Shown here: one piece after another, positions 1-7,420 of the stretch
Layout of the letters: every line of letters begins with the position of its first letter
Position numbering within the stretch: the stretch's first letter is position 1
Assembly (NCBI GenBank): GCA_017447725.1
Contig: JAFSMX010000034.1
Location: forward strand, 1-36,603
DNA length: 36,603 nucleotides
Source of the DNA: Bacilli bacterium
GTDB lineage: Bacteria > Bacillota_I > Bacilli_A > RFN20 > CAG-826
Reading direction: 5' to 3'
Made by a program: the position numbers and the translations under genes
Notes under the pieces: model-generated
The model's input: the letters and a program-made list of their open reading frames with translations, nothing else
Told to the model about the DNA's origin: nothing
The model's database searches: none

Positions 1-1
1 C

Positions 2-103
2 AAGTTTATCAAGGCATACATACATTGGTTTAACTATGAACGTCCAGCATATGCTTTGCAATATAAAACCCCACATCAGTATAAACATGACATGGGGTAT
101 TAG
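2..103 (+). pseudogene. IS3-family transposase, C-terminal tail (cut by window edge)
   Basis: The last 33 codons of a reading frame that enters from the left edge, ending in TAG at 101-103. The translation contains AYIHWFNYERPAYALQYKTP, which matches the end of the DDE integrase domain of IS3/IS150-type OrfB transposases (a YI.WYN..R.H.AL.Y.TP pattern). Whether the upstream part is intact cannot be seen. The family makes a circular intermediate and inserts through a DDE active site, none of which lies in this fragment. The element appears to end at the inverted-repeat-like sequence just downstream, so the following gene has its own promoter outside the element. Confidence 0.8.
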
Positions 104-111
104 AGCTTTTT

Positions 112-141
112 TGAACTGTCTACTTTCGCTTGACTAGTTCA
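112..141 (+). repeat. Probable right end of the IS element
   Basis: Nine bases after the transposase stop, the sequence begins TGAACT and ends AGTTCA, with TGTCTACTTTCGCTTGACT between. Read on the minus strand it starts TGAACTAGTCAAGCG, with the TG...CA type of terminus usual in IS3-family elements. The left end is outside the window, so the inverted-repeat partner and any target duplication cannot be checked. Confidence 0.5.
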
Positions 142-222
142 GTTAATCCCTCTTTTATTTTGGAATGATACTAAATCTAATTACTAAGTAATTAATTCGT
201 TAATGAGTCGAAGCAAAATTTA

Positions 223-231
223 TGTTATAAT
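223..231 (+). promoter_or_regulatory. Extended -10 promoter for the deaminase gene
   Basis: TGTTATAAT is a perfect TGN-TATAAT extended -10 with no convincing -35. Transcription should begin near 238, leaving a leader of about 14 nt that contains GAGGT (239-243) as ribosome binding site before the ATG at 252. Confidence 0.65.
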
Positions 232-251
232 ATTTTGCGAGGTATTTAGAG

Positions 252-704
252 ATGAACAAATACATGAGAATGGCAATTAATGAAGCACGCAAAGGTATTC
301 GTGCTGGCCACGGTGGACCTTTCGGTGCAGTCATTGTCAAAGATGGCGTCGTCGTTGGAAAAGGTCATAACCAAGTCGTGAAAAACAATGATCCAACTTG
401 TCACGGTGAAATGATGGCAATTCATAAAGCCTGTAAAAAACTTGGTACATTTGATTTAAGTGGTTGTGAACTTTACACAACTGGTGAACCATGTCCAATG
501 TGTATGGCAGCTATTCTCTGGGCCAATATTAAAAAAGTTTATTATGGCTGTAATATCGTTGATACCGAAGGTATCGGATTTAGAGATAAAGTCTTCTATG
601 AGATGCAAGGTCATCTTGATGAAATGGTCATCGAACTTGACCGTAAAGCATGCTTAAAACTCTACGCTGAATACGCTGCAATCGAAGATAAAACTAACTA
701 TTAA
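252..704 (+). CDS. Guanine deaminase-like nucleoside deaminase
   Basis: A 150-residue zinc-dependent deaminase of the CDA superfamily. Zinc ligands are H51 and the PCPMC cysteines C81 and C84, with catalytic E53 in HGE (usually HAE). The NDPTCH segment, the GGPFGAVIVKDG N-terminus and the length fit B. subtilis GuaD, which converts guanine to xanthine; tRNA adenosine deaminase TadA is the main alternative, but TadA has a different context around HAE and a different C-terminus. The start is supported by GAGGT at 239-243. The gene is a single transcription unit with its own extended -10 promoter and a terminator at 719-751. It would serve purine salvage in the cytoplasm. The exact substrate is an inference from family resemblance. 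Confidence 0.75.
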   Translation: MNKYMRMAINEARKGIRAGHGGPFGAVIVKDGVVVGKGHNQVVKNNDPTCHGEMMAIHKACKKLGTFDLSGCELYTTGEPCPMCMAAILWANIKKVYYGCNIVDTEGIGFRDKVFYEMQGHLDEMVIELDRKACLKLYAEYAAIEDKTNY

Positions 705-718
705 TTAGCAAATAAAGC

Positions 719-751
719 AAAAACGATCATATTGGTCGTTTTTTCTTTTTG
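719..751 (+). terminator. Intrinsic terminator after the deaminase gene
   Basis: AAACGATC (721-728) pairs with GGTCGTTT (734-741), with one G-U pair and a 5-nt loop, followed by a T-rich run to 750. Confidence 0.75.
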
Positions 752-757
752 CGCTTG

Positions 758-766
758 TGATATACT
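758..766 (+). promoter_or_regulatory. Extended -10 promoter, near-leaderless
   Basis: TGATATACT is an extended -10. The predicted start of transcription is near 773, only about 6 nt before the ATG at 779, and no Shine-Dalgarno is present. Confidence 0.6.
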
Positions 767-778
767 TTACACGTATTT

Positions 779-1216
779 ATGCCTAAGTGTCGTTATTGTC
801 ATGAATCGATCTCCCGTTTAGACAAAGAAATTTGTCCATTTTGTGGTGGAAAGAAACCTCTTGAAGGAATCGATGATTCGACAATCGACATTACAAAAGT
901 TTTTAATCCTGTTGAGTTAAAAGACAACAATCTAAAACCACGCTCCAAAAAAGTTGCTGGAATTCTAGCAATGCTTCTTGGTGTTTTTGGTATTGATGAG
1001 ATTTATATCTCTCGACCAAAAAGAGCCTTAATTGCAATAGCAATTACACTTTTAGCAATTGGTGGTTTAGGAACTATTTTGTTTTGTTTCGCTTTAAAGA
1101 ATGTTTTTGGGTTTTTGATTCCTTATTTTGTGATCGAAATCTACTACATTTTTAAAGGCATCTATATGCTAACAAGTCCAACACTCAAAGATGGAAGAGG
1201 AGAGTTTTTAAAGTAA
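779..1216 (+). CDS. Zinc-ribbon and TM2-like small membrane protein
   Basis: A 145-residue protein of unknown function. The N-terminus is a zinc ribbon with C4, C7, C19 and C22 (CRYC and CPFC). A linker then leads to hydrophobic segments at about 58-76, 83-105 and 108-131. The first contains LGVFGIDEIYIS, which resembles the turn motif of TM2-domain proteins (GxFGxHRFYLG). It sits immediately upstream of rsmE, whose ATG lies 1 nt after this stop, so the two are probably co-transcribed with mtaB. The start codon lies about 12 nt after a TGATATACT extended -10, with no ribosome binding site, suggesting near-leaderless translation. The fold call is moderately sure; no biochemical role can be given. 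Confidence 0.7.
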   Translation: MPKCRYCHESISRLDKEICPFCGGKKPLEGIDDSTIDITKVFNPVELKDNNLKPRSKKVAGILAMLLGVFGIDEIYISRPKRALIAIAITLLAIGGLGTILFCFALKNVFGFLIPYFVIEIYYIFKGIYMLTSPTLKDGRGEFLK

Positions 1217-1217
1217 G

Positions 1218-1937
1218 ATGCAACGTTATTTTGGAAATATTATCGGAAAAGAAGCTGTTTTAGCTGAAAGTGATCAATTTCACCTTATTAAAGTGATGAG
1301 AGCTCGCGTCAACGACCAAATCGAAGTCGTTTGCGAAGGGAAACTCTTTTTATGTAGTGTTGAATCCATTAAACCTCTTTCGATTAAAATTATCACCCGC
1401 TTAAAAGAAAATAACGAACTCAAAAATGATGTTGTTTTAATTGCCTCTCTCCTAAAAGGAGAAAAACTCGATTTAGTCCTTCAAAAAGCAACCGAACTTG
1501 GTGTTGAAGAAATCGTTTTGCTTCAAAGCGAACGTTCGATTGCGAAGATTCGTAATTTAGATCGAAGTTTCAAGCTTGAACGTTTTAACCGTATTGTCAA
1601 AGAAGCAGCGGAGCAATCTAAACGTACTCGTCTTCCACTTCTTTATCGAGTGATCAAATTTGATCAATTACCAGAAATCCGAGCTGATATTAAACTGATG
1701 GCTTATGAAGGAGAGAAAGGATCAACATCCTCCTTCTTAAATGCTGTTAAAAGCGTTAAATCAGGAGAAAGAATCGCGATTATGATTGGTCCAGAAGGTG
1801 GATTTAGTGAAAACGAAGTTAATGAAGCAAAAGAGTATGGATACAAAACTGTTTCCTTAGGAAAAAGAATTCTTAGAGCTGAGACAGCATCCTTCTATGC
1901 TTTATCTGTTTTAGCCGCTCATTTAGAAAGAAAATAA
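1218..1937 (+). CDS. rsmE: 16S rRNA (uracil1498-N3)-methyltransferase
   Basis: A 239-residue SPOUT-class methyltransferase that methylates U1498 of 16S rRNA using S-adenosylmethionine. Family landmarks are the N-terminal MQRYFGN and HLIKVMRAR segment (PUA-like domain), LQKATELGVEEIVLL in the middle, and the SAM-binding knot IMIGPEGGFSENEV followed by SLGKRILRAETASFYALS near the C-terminus. Length is normal. It begins 1 nt after the preceding gene and its TAA stop overlaps the mtaB start (TAATG). The nearest purine-rich stretch, GAGGAG, is about 16 nt upstream, so translation probably depends on coupling. The rsmE-mtaB pair is common in Firmicutes, often behind dnaJ and prmA, which are not seen here. 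Confidence 0.93.
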   Translation: MQRYFGNIIGKEAVLAESDQFHLIKVMRARVNDQIEVVCEGKLFLCSVESIKPLSIKIITRLKENNELKNDVVLIASLLKGEKLDLVLQKATELGVEEIVLLQSERSIAKIRNLDRSFKLERFNRIVKEAAEQSKRTRLPLLYRVIKFDQLPEIRADIKLMAYEGEKGSTSSFLNAVKSVKSGERIAIMIGPEGGFSENEVNEAKEYGYKTVSLGKRILRAETASFYALSVLAAHLERK

Positions 1938-3172
1938 TGATTAAAGTTGTCTCTTTAGGTTGCAAAGTAAACTCGTATGAATCAAGTGCCTTAAAGGAGC
2001 AACTTTTTAATTTATATCCTAATAAGGATATCACACTTATCAATACCTGCTCTGTTACCGCGGTTGCCGATCAAAAATCTCGTCAGATAATTCGACGTGA
2101 GAGAAAGAAAAATATCGAAGGTATTATTGTGGTCATGGGTTGCTATTCCCAAAACCACGCTGATTATGTTTTAAATGAATGTGGTGCGGATATTGTTGTT
2201 GGAACATCAAACCGTAGTAAAATCCCTCTATTAATTAATTCTTATTTAAATAATAAAGAAAAAATCAAAGATATTGACGAAGACACTCGCCACTTTGAAT
2301 ATGAATCTTTCAAAAGTTTTGCTGTACCTGATGCAACACGTGCTTATATTAAAATTGAAGACGGATGTAATAACTTTTGTTCATATTGCACAATCCCTTA
2401 CACCAGAGGTGTATCGAGATCTCGACCAAAGCAAGAGATTATCGATGAGATTAAATCATTAATTGATCAGGGTTATTTAGAATTTGTTTTAACTGGCATT
2501 CATACTGCCCATTACGGGATTGATAATCATGAATGTTCGTTTTCAGACTTAGTCGAAGAATTACTACAACTTCCAGGCTTATATCGATTACGCATTTCTT
2601 CTATTGAAGAAAGTGAGATTGATGAAAAATTAATTACTTTGTTTACAAAGTATCCAAATTTAGCTCATCATCTCCATATGCCACTTCAAAGTGGTTCGCC
2701 AACTGTCTTAAAAAGGATGCGCCGCAAATATAAAACTGATGATTTCTTAACCAAAGTTAATAAACTTCGTGAAGTCTGTCCAGATATTGCAATTACAACT
2801 GACGTTATTGTTGGCTTCCCACAAGAAACTGAGGAAGAATTTCAAGAAACTGTTTCTTTTATAAAGAAAATCAACTTCGCGGAAGTCCATGTATTCCCGT
2901 TTAGCGCTCGTCCGGGAACAGATGCAGCGAAGATGGATGGACAAATCGATCCGAGTGTTAAACAACAAAGAGTGCAAGTTTTGTTAAACTTGTCAAAAGA
3001 ACTTCAAGAATCCTTTAAGAATCGTTTCCTTGGTGAGGAGATGGAAGTCATCTTAGAAGAGAGAAATAAAGTGACAAATTTGATGTCTGGATTTACGTCT
3101 AATTATATAAAATTAGATGGCGATTTCTCTGATGAGTATAAAGGAAAGATTGTAAAATTAAAAGTTCGATAA
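1937..3172 (+). CDS. mtaB: tRNA ms2t6A37 methylthiotransferase
   Basis: A 411-residue radical-SAM methylthiotransferase that adds a methylthio group to t6A at position 37 of tRNAs reading ANN codons. The N-terminal UPF0004 domain supplies three cysteines for one 4Fe-4S cluster (VSLGCKVNSYES, NTCSVT, VMGCYSQ). The radical-SAM motif is CNNFCSYC in EDGCNNFCSYCTIPYTRG. LGCKVN rather than the LGCxKN form of RimO or MiaB supports MtaB. A TRAM-like tail closes the protein. The start overlaps the rsmE stop (TAATG). No terminator follows, but rpmF has its own promoter in the 94-nt gap. Confidence 0.92.
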   Translation: MIKVVSLGCKVNSYESSALKEQLFNLYPNKDITLINTCSVTAVADQKSRQIIRRERKKNIEGIIVVMGCYSQNHADYVLNECGADIVVGTSNRSKIPLLINSYLNNKEKIKDIDEDTRHFEYESFKSFAVPDATRAYIKIEDGCNNFCSYCTIPYTRGVSRSRPKQEIIDEIKSLIDQGYLEFVLTGIHTAHYGIDNHECSFSDLVEELLQLPGLYRLRISSIEESEIDEKLITLFTKYPNLAHHLHMPLQSGSPTVLKRMRRKYKTDDFLTKVNKLREVCPDIAITTDVIVGFPQETEEEFQETVSFIKKINFAEVHVFPFSARPGTDAAKMDGQIDPSVKQQRVQVLLNLSKELQESFKNRFLGEEMEVILEERNKVTNLMSGFTSNYIKLDGDFSDEYKGKIVKLKVR

Positions 3173-3217
3173 ATTCGAGATAAAATATATAAAAATTAAA
3201 CATTGTCTAAAAATATA

Positions 3218-3245
3218 TTGAATAGATTGCCATTTAAGATATAAT
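3218..3245 (+). promoter_or_regulatory. Promoter of rpmF (-35/-10)
   Basis: TTGAAT (3218-3223) and TATAAT (3240-3245) are separated by 16 bp. Transcription should start near 3252, just before the GGAGGA ribosome binding site (3253-3258). It is one of the few promoters here with a readable -35. Confidence 0.7.
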
Positions 3246-3266
3246 CTTCGTCGGAGGATTTAGAAT

Positions 3267-3464
3267 ATGGCAGTACCATTTAGAAGAACTTCAAAGACAG
3301 CAAAAAGATTACGTCGTACACACTTCAAATTATCCGTTAGCGGATTAGTCACATGCCCAAACTGTGGTGCAACAATCAAATCCCACAACGTTTGCCCAAA
3401 ATGTGGTTACTACAACGGTAAAGAAGTTGTCAAACAATCCAAAAAGGCTGTTGAAGAAAAATAA
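3267..3464 (+). CDS. rpmF: 50S ribosomal protein bL32
   Basis: A 65-residue large-subunit ribosomal protein. It starts [17 protein letters not shown], with the typical basic N-terminus, and carries two zinc-binding pairs, CPNC and CPKC (a C+ paralogue that binds zinc). The ribosome binding site is GGAGGA at 3253-3258. It is the first gene of a small unit with deoC and rpsU. The family N-terminus is normally MAVP, which supports this start. Confidence 0.96.
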   Translation: MAVPFRRTSKTAKRLRRTHFKLSVSGLVTCPNCGATIKSHNVCPKCGYYNGKEVVKQSKKAVEEK

Positions 3465-3485
3465 TAATTCGGAGAATTAAAAAAC

Positions 3486-4130
3486 ATGGAACTCAACAAA
3501 CTCATTGATCACACCTTGTTAAAACAAGATGCTACTCCAGAAGCAATTGAAAAGCTTTGTAAAGAAGCTCTTGAATACCATTTTATGTCCGTGTGTGTAA
3601 ACCCAGGATTTGTTCCTCTTGCTGCAAAGCTTTTAAAAGGCAGCGATGTTAAAGTTTGCACAGTCGTCGGATTCCCACTTGGTGCCACACTTCCAGAATC
3701 AAAGGCTTATGAAGCTAAATTAGCAATCGAAGCCGGAGCCACAGAAGTTGATATGGTTCTTAACGATTCAATGGCGAAAGTCCATGACTACGAATTTATT
3801 GCTAACGAAGTTAAGTTAGTCAAAAAAGCATGTGGAAAGATCCTTCTTAAGGTAATCTTAGAAACATGCTTATTAACTGATGAAGAAATCACAGAATGCT
3901 GCAAAGCCTGTGTCAAAGGTGGAGCAGATTATGTTAAAACATCTACTGGTTTCTCCACAGGCGGTGCCACTACACACGCAGTTAGATTAATGCGTGAAGC
4001 AGTTGGACCAAACGTTGGTGTCAAAGCCAGCGGCGGAATTCACAATCGTGAAGAAGCAATGGCGATGGTTGAAGCCGGTGCATCTCGTATTGGTGCATCC
4101 TGTGGCGTCAAAATCGTTAAAGGTGAATAA
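3486..4130 (+). CDS. deoC: Deoxyribose-phosphate aldolase
   Basis: A 214-residue class I aldolase that cleaves 2-deoxyribose 5-phosphate to glyceraldehyde 3-phosphate and acetaldehyde, completing deoxynucleoside catabolism. The Schiff-base lysine is K151 in ADYVKTSTGF; D89 (EVDM) and K180 (VKASGG) complete the catalytic set. Length is normal for the short bacterial form. It lies between two ribosomal protein genes, with GGAG at 3471-3474 upstream. Phosphopentomutase (deoB, 31377-32573) supplies its substrate but is 27 kb away rather than in a deo operon. Confidence 0.95.
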   Translation: MELNKLIDHTLLKQDATPEAIEKLCKEALEYHFMSVCVNPGFVPLAAKLLKGSDVKVCTVVGFPLGATLPESKAYEAKLAIEAGATEVDMVLNDSMAKVHDYEFIANEVKLVKKACGKILLKVILETCLLTDEEITECCKACVKGGADYVKTSTGFSTGGATTHAVRLMREAVGPNVGVKASGGIHNREEAMAMVEAGASRIGASCGVKIVKGE

Positions 4131-4148
4131 AAGAGGAGGTGAAAACAT

Positions 4149-4322
4149 ATGCCAAAGACAATCGTTCGTGAAAACGAAAGCTTAGACGAAGCTCTTCGTC
4201 GTTTCAAACGTCAAGTGAACAAATCAGGCGTCCTTCTCGAAGCACGCAAACGTGAGTTCTACTTAAAACCAGGCCTCAAACGCAAAATGAAAAGCGAAAT
4301 GGCCAGACGTAAATCTTACTAA
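4149..4322 (+). CDS. rpsU: 30S ribosomal protein bS21
   Basis: A 57-residue, highly basic small-subunit protein located at the 3' end of 16S rRNA and involved in initiation. The translation begins [19 protein letters not shown] and continues [18 protein letters not shown] and MARRKSY, the expected bS21 pattern and length. A strong AGGAGGT (4134-4140) sits 8 nt before the ATG. The gap to deoC is 18 nt, and an intrinsic terminator follows, closing the rpmF-deoC-rpsU unit. In many Firmicutes rpsU is followed by yqeY, which is absent here. Confidence 0.96.
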   Translation: MPKTIVRENESLDEALRRFKRQVNKSGVLLEARKREFYLKPGLKRKMKSEMARRKSY

Positions 4323-4343
4323 TATAAAAATTTTTCAAAAATT

Positions 4344-4371
4344 AAGCAGTTATATATAACTGCTTTTTTTG
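4344..4371 (+). terminator. Intrinsic terminator after rpsU
   Basis: AAGCAGTTAT (4344-4353) and ATAACTGCTT (4356-4365) form a near-perfect stem, followed by seven T residues in total. Confidence 0.85.
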
Positions 4372-4435
4372 TTCTTTAAAAAGAAAAGTGCAAAAATTCG
4401 CATTTTTTACGGATTAAGTTAATAGGAGGACAATT

Positions 4436-5608
4436 ATGAAAAATTTTTGTTATCAAAGTAGCGAGCATGATTGTGGCTATGCCTCGCTCAAGATGCTATT
4501 TGCCATCATTTCCAAGAACAAAAACTACCTTTATTTGCCTAAAGGCGAACAAAAAGAACACTTTTCGTTTTTAGATTTGATCGAAATAGCTGCCACACAC
4601 CAAGTTAATCTTACCGGATATGAGTTAGAGTTCGGTAAGCTAAAGGAACAACATCTTCCAATCTTAATCCAGTTAAGCGGAAATCATATGGTTGTTCTAA
4701 CAAAAATCCATCGGGATATTTATTACATTAGTGATCCTGCACGTGGAAAAATCAAAATGAGACACGAAGATCTCCAAAGAATCTATGATAAACGCGCATT
4801 AATCATTGAAAATGAAAATTTAGACAGGAAATACAAAGCTGAAAAACCGCGATTAATGCCGAAAACGTATGGAGTTGTCCATGTGGTGGTCGCTTTATTA
4901 ATCGTTGGAATGCTAGGTTTAGATTTTTATCTAATGAATCTCAGCGAGAACGTACCATTTATTTTCATGTTGATCATGTTTTTGATTATGATTGAGGTTT
5001 TTGAGAACTGGTATTTATTCAAAATGAGTGATTATTTTGATGAAAAATATATCCAACTCTACTTTCGAAATAGTCAGAACCAAAACAATGAAGAATATCA
5101 AAAATATTTAGCAGTGAAGGTCAATCTCTTTCAATCATCAAAATCCCTTGTTGTTTTTGCTTCGTTAGCACTAATTCTTGGAATTCTAGTTTCAATCAAT
5201 GATCCGAAGAACATTTTAGTGATTGCGATTATCGCGCTTTATAAAGCGTTAGAAAAATACATCACCCAAAGAGGCGATGAAAAAGTTGTTCACGAGATGA
5301 ACTGTCAAGAATCATCAGCATTTGACCATCAAGACCAAGTTGTTTCGACACTAACAAATTTAAACAAAAGAAGCAATCATTACGGCATGATGATTACAAC
5401 TCGAAACTGCTTCTTCCAAATGATTTTAATGTTATTAACATTATTCATGATGGTTTTATCAAAAACAATGTCGGCTAATTTTGCCGTTTTCCACTTTGGA
5501 GTTTACTTTGTGATCGGACAAGGAATTTCACTTCTTTTTGACCGATTAACAAACATGCAAGAACAAAAGAAAAATCTAACTCAGTTTTACGATAAATGCG
5601 GTTTATAG
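4436..5608 (+). CDS. C39 cysteine protease fused to ABC-type membrane domain, no ATPase
   Basis: A 390-residue protein with a C39-type peptidase domain at about 1-125: Q7, C13 in HDCGYASLKML, H84 in NHMVVL and D100 in DPARGK, so the catalytic set appears intact. About six hydrophobic segments follow between residues 145 and 385, resembling an ABC exporter transmembrane region. Peptidase-containing ABC transporters normally continue with about 250 residues of nucleotide-binding domain and reach about 700 residues; here the frame ends with TAG and no Walker A or signature motif lies downstream before ybeY. C39 domains cleave double-glycine leader peptides at the inner face of the membrane. No leader peptide gene is seen nearby. 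A strong AGGAGGA precedes the ATG. It may be a reduced transporter, or a membrane-anchored protease using another partner. Confidence 0.75.
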   Translation: MKNFCYQSSEHDCGYASLKMLFAIISKNKNYLYLPKGEQKEHFSFLDLIEIAATHQVNLTGYELEFGKLKEQHLPILIQLSGNHMVVLTKIHRDIYYISDPARGKIKMRHEDLQRIYDKRALIIENENLDRKYKAEKPRLMPKTYGVVHVVVALLIVGMLGLDFYLMNLSENVPFIFMLIMFLIMIEVFENWYLFKMSDYFDEKYIQLYFRNSQNQNNEEYQKYLAVKVNLFQSSKSLVVFASLALILGILVSINDPKNILVIAIIALYKALEKYITQRGDEKVVHEMNCQESSAFDHQDQVVSTLTNLNKRSNHYGMMITTRNCFFQMILMLLTLFMMVLSKTMSANFAVFHFGVYFVIGQGISLLFDRLTNMQEQKKNLTQFYDKCGL

Positions 5609-5649
5609 CTAATTAAGACTAATTTCATTTATGAATTTTTCCCTAATAG

Positions 5650-5658
5650 TGATATGAT
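5650..5658 (+). promoter_or_regulatory. Extended -10 promoter for ybeY-cdd-era-recO
   Basis: TGATATGAT is an extended -10. The predicted start near 5665 gives a 33-nt leader without an obvious Shine-Dalgarno. Confidence 0.5.
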
Positions 5659-5697
5659 ATTCAATACAAACGAATCTGAAACAAGAATAAAACTCGC

Positions 5698-6150
5698 ATG
5701 ATTGAAATTGACTATATCAACCAAGGCCCAAAAACTTACGATGACTTTGCGAACATCTTTAATGACCTCGCTAAGAAAGTCTACGAACATTTATCTCTAA
5801 AAGATAATTATCTTGTTGATGTTAGTGTGGTGGACAACAAGTTCATTCATCAAATCAATCGTGAATACCGTGGTGTAGATCGTCCAACCGATGTGATTAG
5901 CTTTGCCTTCCTTGATGACAAAGAAGAGCAAACTCTTGTCGGATTAGACCAAATCTCACTCGGAACAATCCTAATCTCGTTTGAAAAAGCCGAAGAACAA
6001 GCAAAAGTATACGAACATTCTCTAATTAGAGAAATGTCGTTCCTCTTCGTTCATGGCTTACTCCATCTTCTGGGTTATGACCACATGAAAAAAGAAGATG
6101 AAATAGTGATGTTTAAATTACAGGATGAAATCCTCGGAGGTCGAAAATGA
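5698..6150 (+). CDS. ybeY: rRNA maturation endonuclease YbeY
   Basis: A 150-residue zinc metalloprotein needed for 16S rRNA 3'-end maturation and ribosome quality control. The metal motif H-x3-H-x5-H is present as HGLLHLLGYDH near residues 119-129. The NREYRGVDRPTDVISFAF segment is also typical. It opens the conserved Firmicutes run ybeY-(dgkA)-cdd-era-recO; phoH, usually upstream, and dgkA are missing. The TGA stop overlaps the cdd start (ATGA), showing that TGA is a stop codon in this organism. No ribosome binding site is visible before the ATG. Confidence 0.94.
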   Translation: MIEIDYINQGPKTYDDFANIFNDLAKKVYEHLSLKDNYLVDVSVVDNKFIHQINREYRGVDRPTDVISFAFLDDKEEQTLVGLDQISLGTILISFEKAEEQAKVYEHSLIREMSFLFVHGLLHLLGYDHMKKEDEIVMFKLQDEILGGRK

Positions 6151-6548
6151 CAAAAGAAGAATTAGTTCAAAAAGCTCAGGAAGCTAGAAAACTTTCTTAC
6201 TCACCTTACTCCCACTTTGCTGTTGGCGCCGCTTTACTTTGTAAAGATGGTGAAGTTTTCTATGGTGCAAATGTGGAGAACTCTGCTTACCCACTCTGCA
6301 TGTGTGCAGAGAGAAATGCTCTGTATAACGCTTATATGCACGGAAAGAAAAAAGAGGATTTTGCTGCAATGGCTCTTTCAGCTGCTTCTGATGAACCATG
6401 TTCACCTTGTGGAGCATGCCGACAAGTTCTCAGTGAAATTTTCCCAGCTGATGCGCCAATTTATATGTCAAACCTTAAAGGTCAAATTCAAGAAACTAAT
6501 GTTCGTGAACTTCTTCCATTTGCCTTTTCTGCTGACGACTTAAAGTAA
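6147..6548 (+). CDS. cdd: Cytidine deaminase
   Basis: A 133-residue homotetrameric-type deaminase that converts cytidine and deoxycytidine to uridine and deoxyuridine. The active site reads CAERNA (zinc-binding Cys and catalytic Glu) and PCSPCGACRQ (two zinc cysteines); VGAALL and VENSAYP are substrate-site segments. GGAGGT lies just upstream inside the end of ybeY. The start overlaps the ybeY stop (ATGA) and the stop overlaps the era start (TAATG), so the genes are translationally coupled. Confidence 0.95.
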   Translation: MTKEELVQKAQEARKLSYSPYSHFAVGAALLCKDGEVFYGANVENSAYPLCMCAERNALYNAYMHGKKKEDFAAMALSAASDEPCSPCGACRQVLSEIFPADAPIYMSNLKGQIQETNVRELLPFAFSADDLK

Positions 6549-7420
6549 TGAAAAGTGGCTTCGTAGCAATTATTGGAAGACCAAATGCTGGGAAATCCAC
6601 AATCATCAACGCTCTTTTAGAGCGTAAACTTTCCATTGTTACAGAAAAAGCCCAAACAACACGTAATTCAATCAAAGGTATCTATGACGATGATGAATAC
6701 CAAATCATCTTCATCGACACACCAGGGATTCATTTAGCGCACCATTCACTTGGCCGCTATATGAACCAACAAGCGTTTGACTCCGCAAAAGATGTCGATG
6801 CGATTGTTCTGGTGGTGGATGGATCAAGAAAATTTGATGCTGGAGATGCCGCGATTGAAGAAAAGATTAATAAAAAAACACCTTTATTTGTGGTAATCAA
6901 TAAAATTGATTTACTTAGACTTCCTGAAGTTGAAGAAATCAAAGCCAAATATCGTGAAGTTTATCCTAGTGCGGAGATTCTCGAGATGTCCGCCATTGAA
7001 AACTTTGGCATCGATTCTCTTTTAGAGAAAATTAAATCTTTAATGAAAGAAGGCCCACGATATTTTGAAAAAGATGCGATTACAGATAAAGATCCTTCCT
7101 TCTTTGTCTCAGAAGTTATTCGCGAAAAGCTTCTCAAACTTCTTAAAGAAGAAGTCCCTCATAATTTAGCTGTGAGAGTGGATGATATTAAAAACCAAAA
7201 GGATAAATGTGTTATCCGTTCAACAATTATTGTTGATAAAGAATCCCATAAAGGAATTGTGATTGGCAAAAACGGTAAACGTATCAAAGCGATTGGCATG
7301 AAAGCCCGCGAGGACTTAGAAGAATATTATGGAAAACGGATCTTCTTAGAATTATTCGTTTCAGTGAAAGAAGATTGGTTAAATAACCAACGACTTCTTA
7401 AAGAACTTGGATATAAATAA
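6548..7420 (+). CDS. era: GTPase Era
   Basis: A 290-residue GTPase that binds the 3' end of 16S rRNA and acts in 30S assembly. G1 is GRPNAGKS, G2 lies in TTRNSIKG, G3 is DTPG and G4 is NKID. The C-terminal KH domain carries VIGKNGKRIKAIG. Length is normal. It overlaps cdd and recO by one base each (TAATG at both ends). The order ybeY-cdd-era-recO fits its ribosome-assembly role beside YbeY. Confidence 0.97.
   Translation: MKSGFVAIIGRPNAGKSTIINALLERKLSIVTEKAQTTRNSIKGIYDDDEYQIIFIDTPGIHLAHHSLGRYMNQQAFDSAKDVDAIVLVVDGSRKFDAGDAAIEEKINKKTPLFVVINKIDLLRLPEVEEIKAKYREVYPSAEILEMSAIENFGIDSLLEKIKSLMKEGPRYFEKDAITDKDPSFFVSEVIREKLLKLLKEEVPHNLAVRVDDIKNQKDKCVIRSTIIVDKESHKGIVIGKNGKRIKAIGMKAREDLEEYYGKRIFLELFVSVKEDWLNNQRLLKELGYK

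Noticed and set aside
6147-6150. TGA read as tryptophan, as in Mycoplasma
   Set aside because: ybeY and trmK end naturally at TGA overlapping the next start codon, and tryptophans in conserved motifs use TGG.
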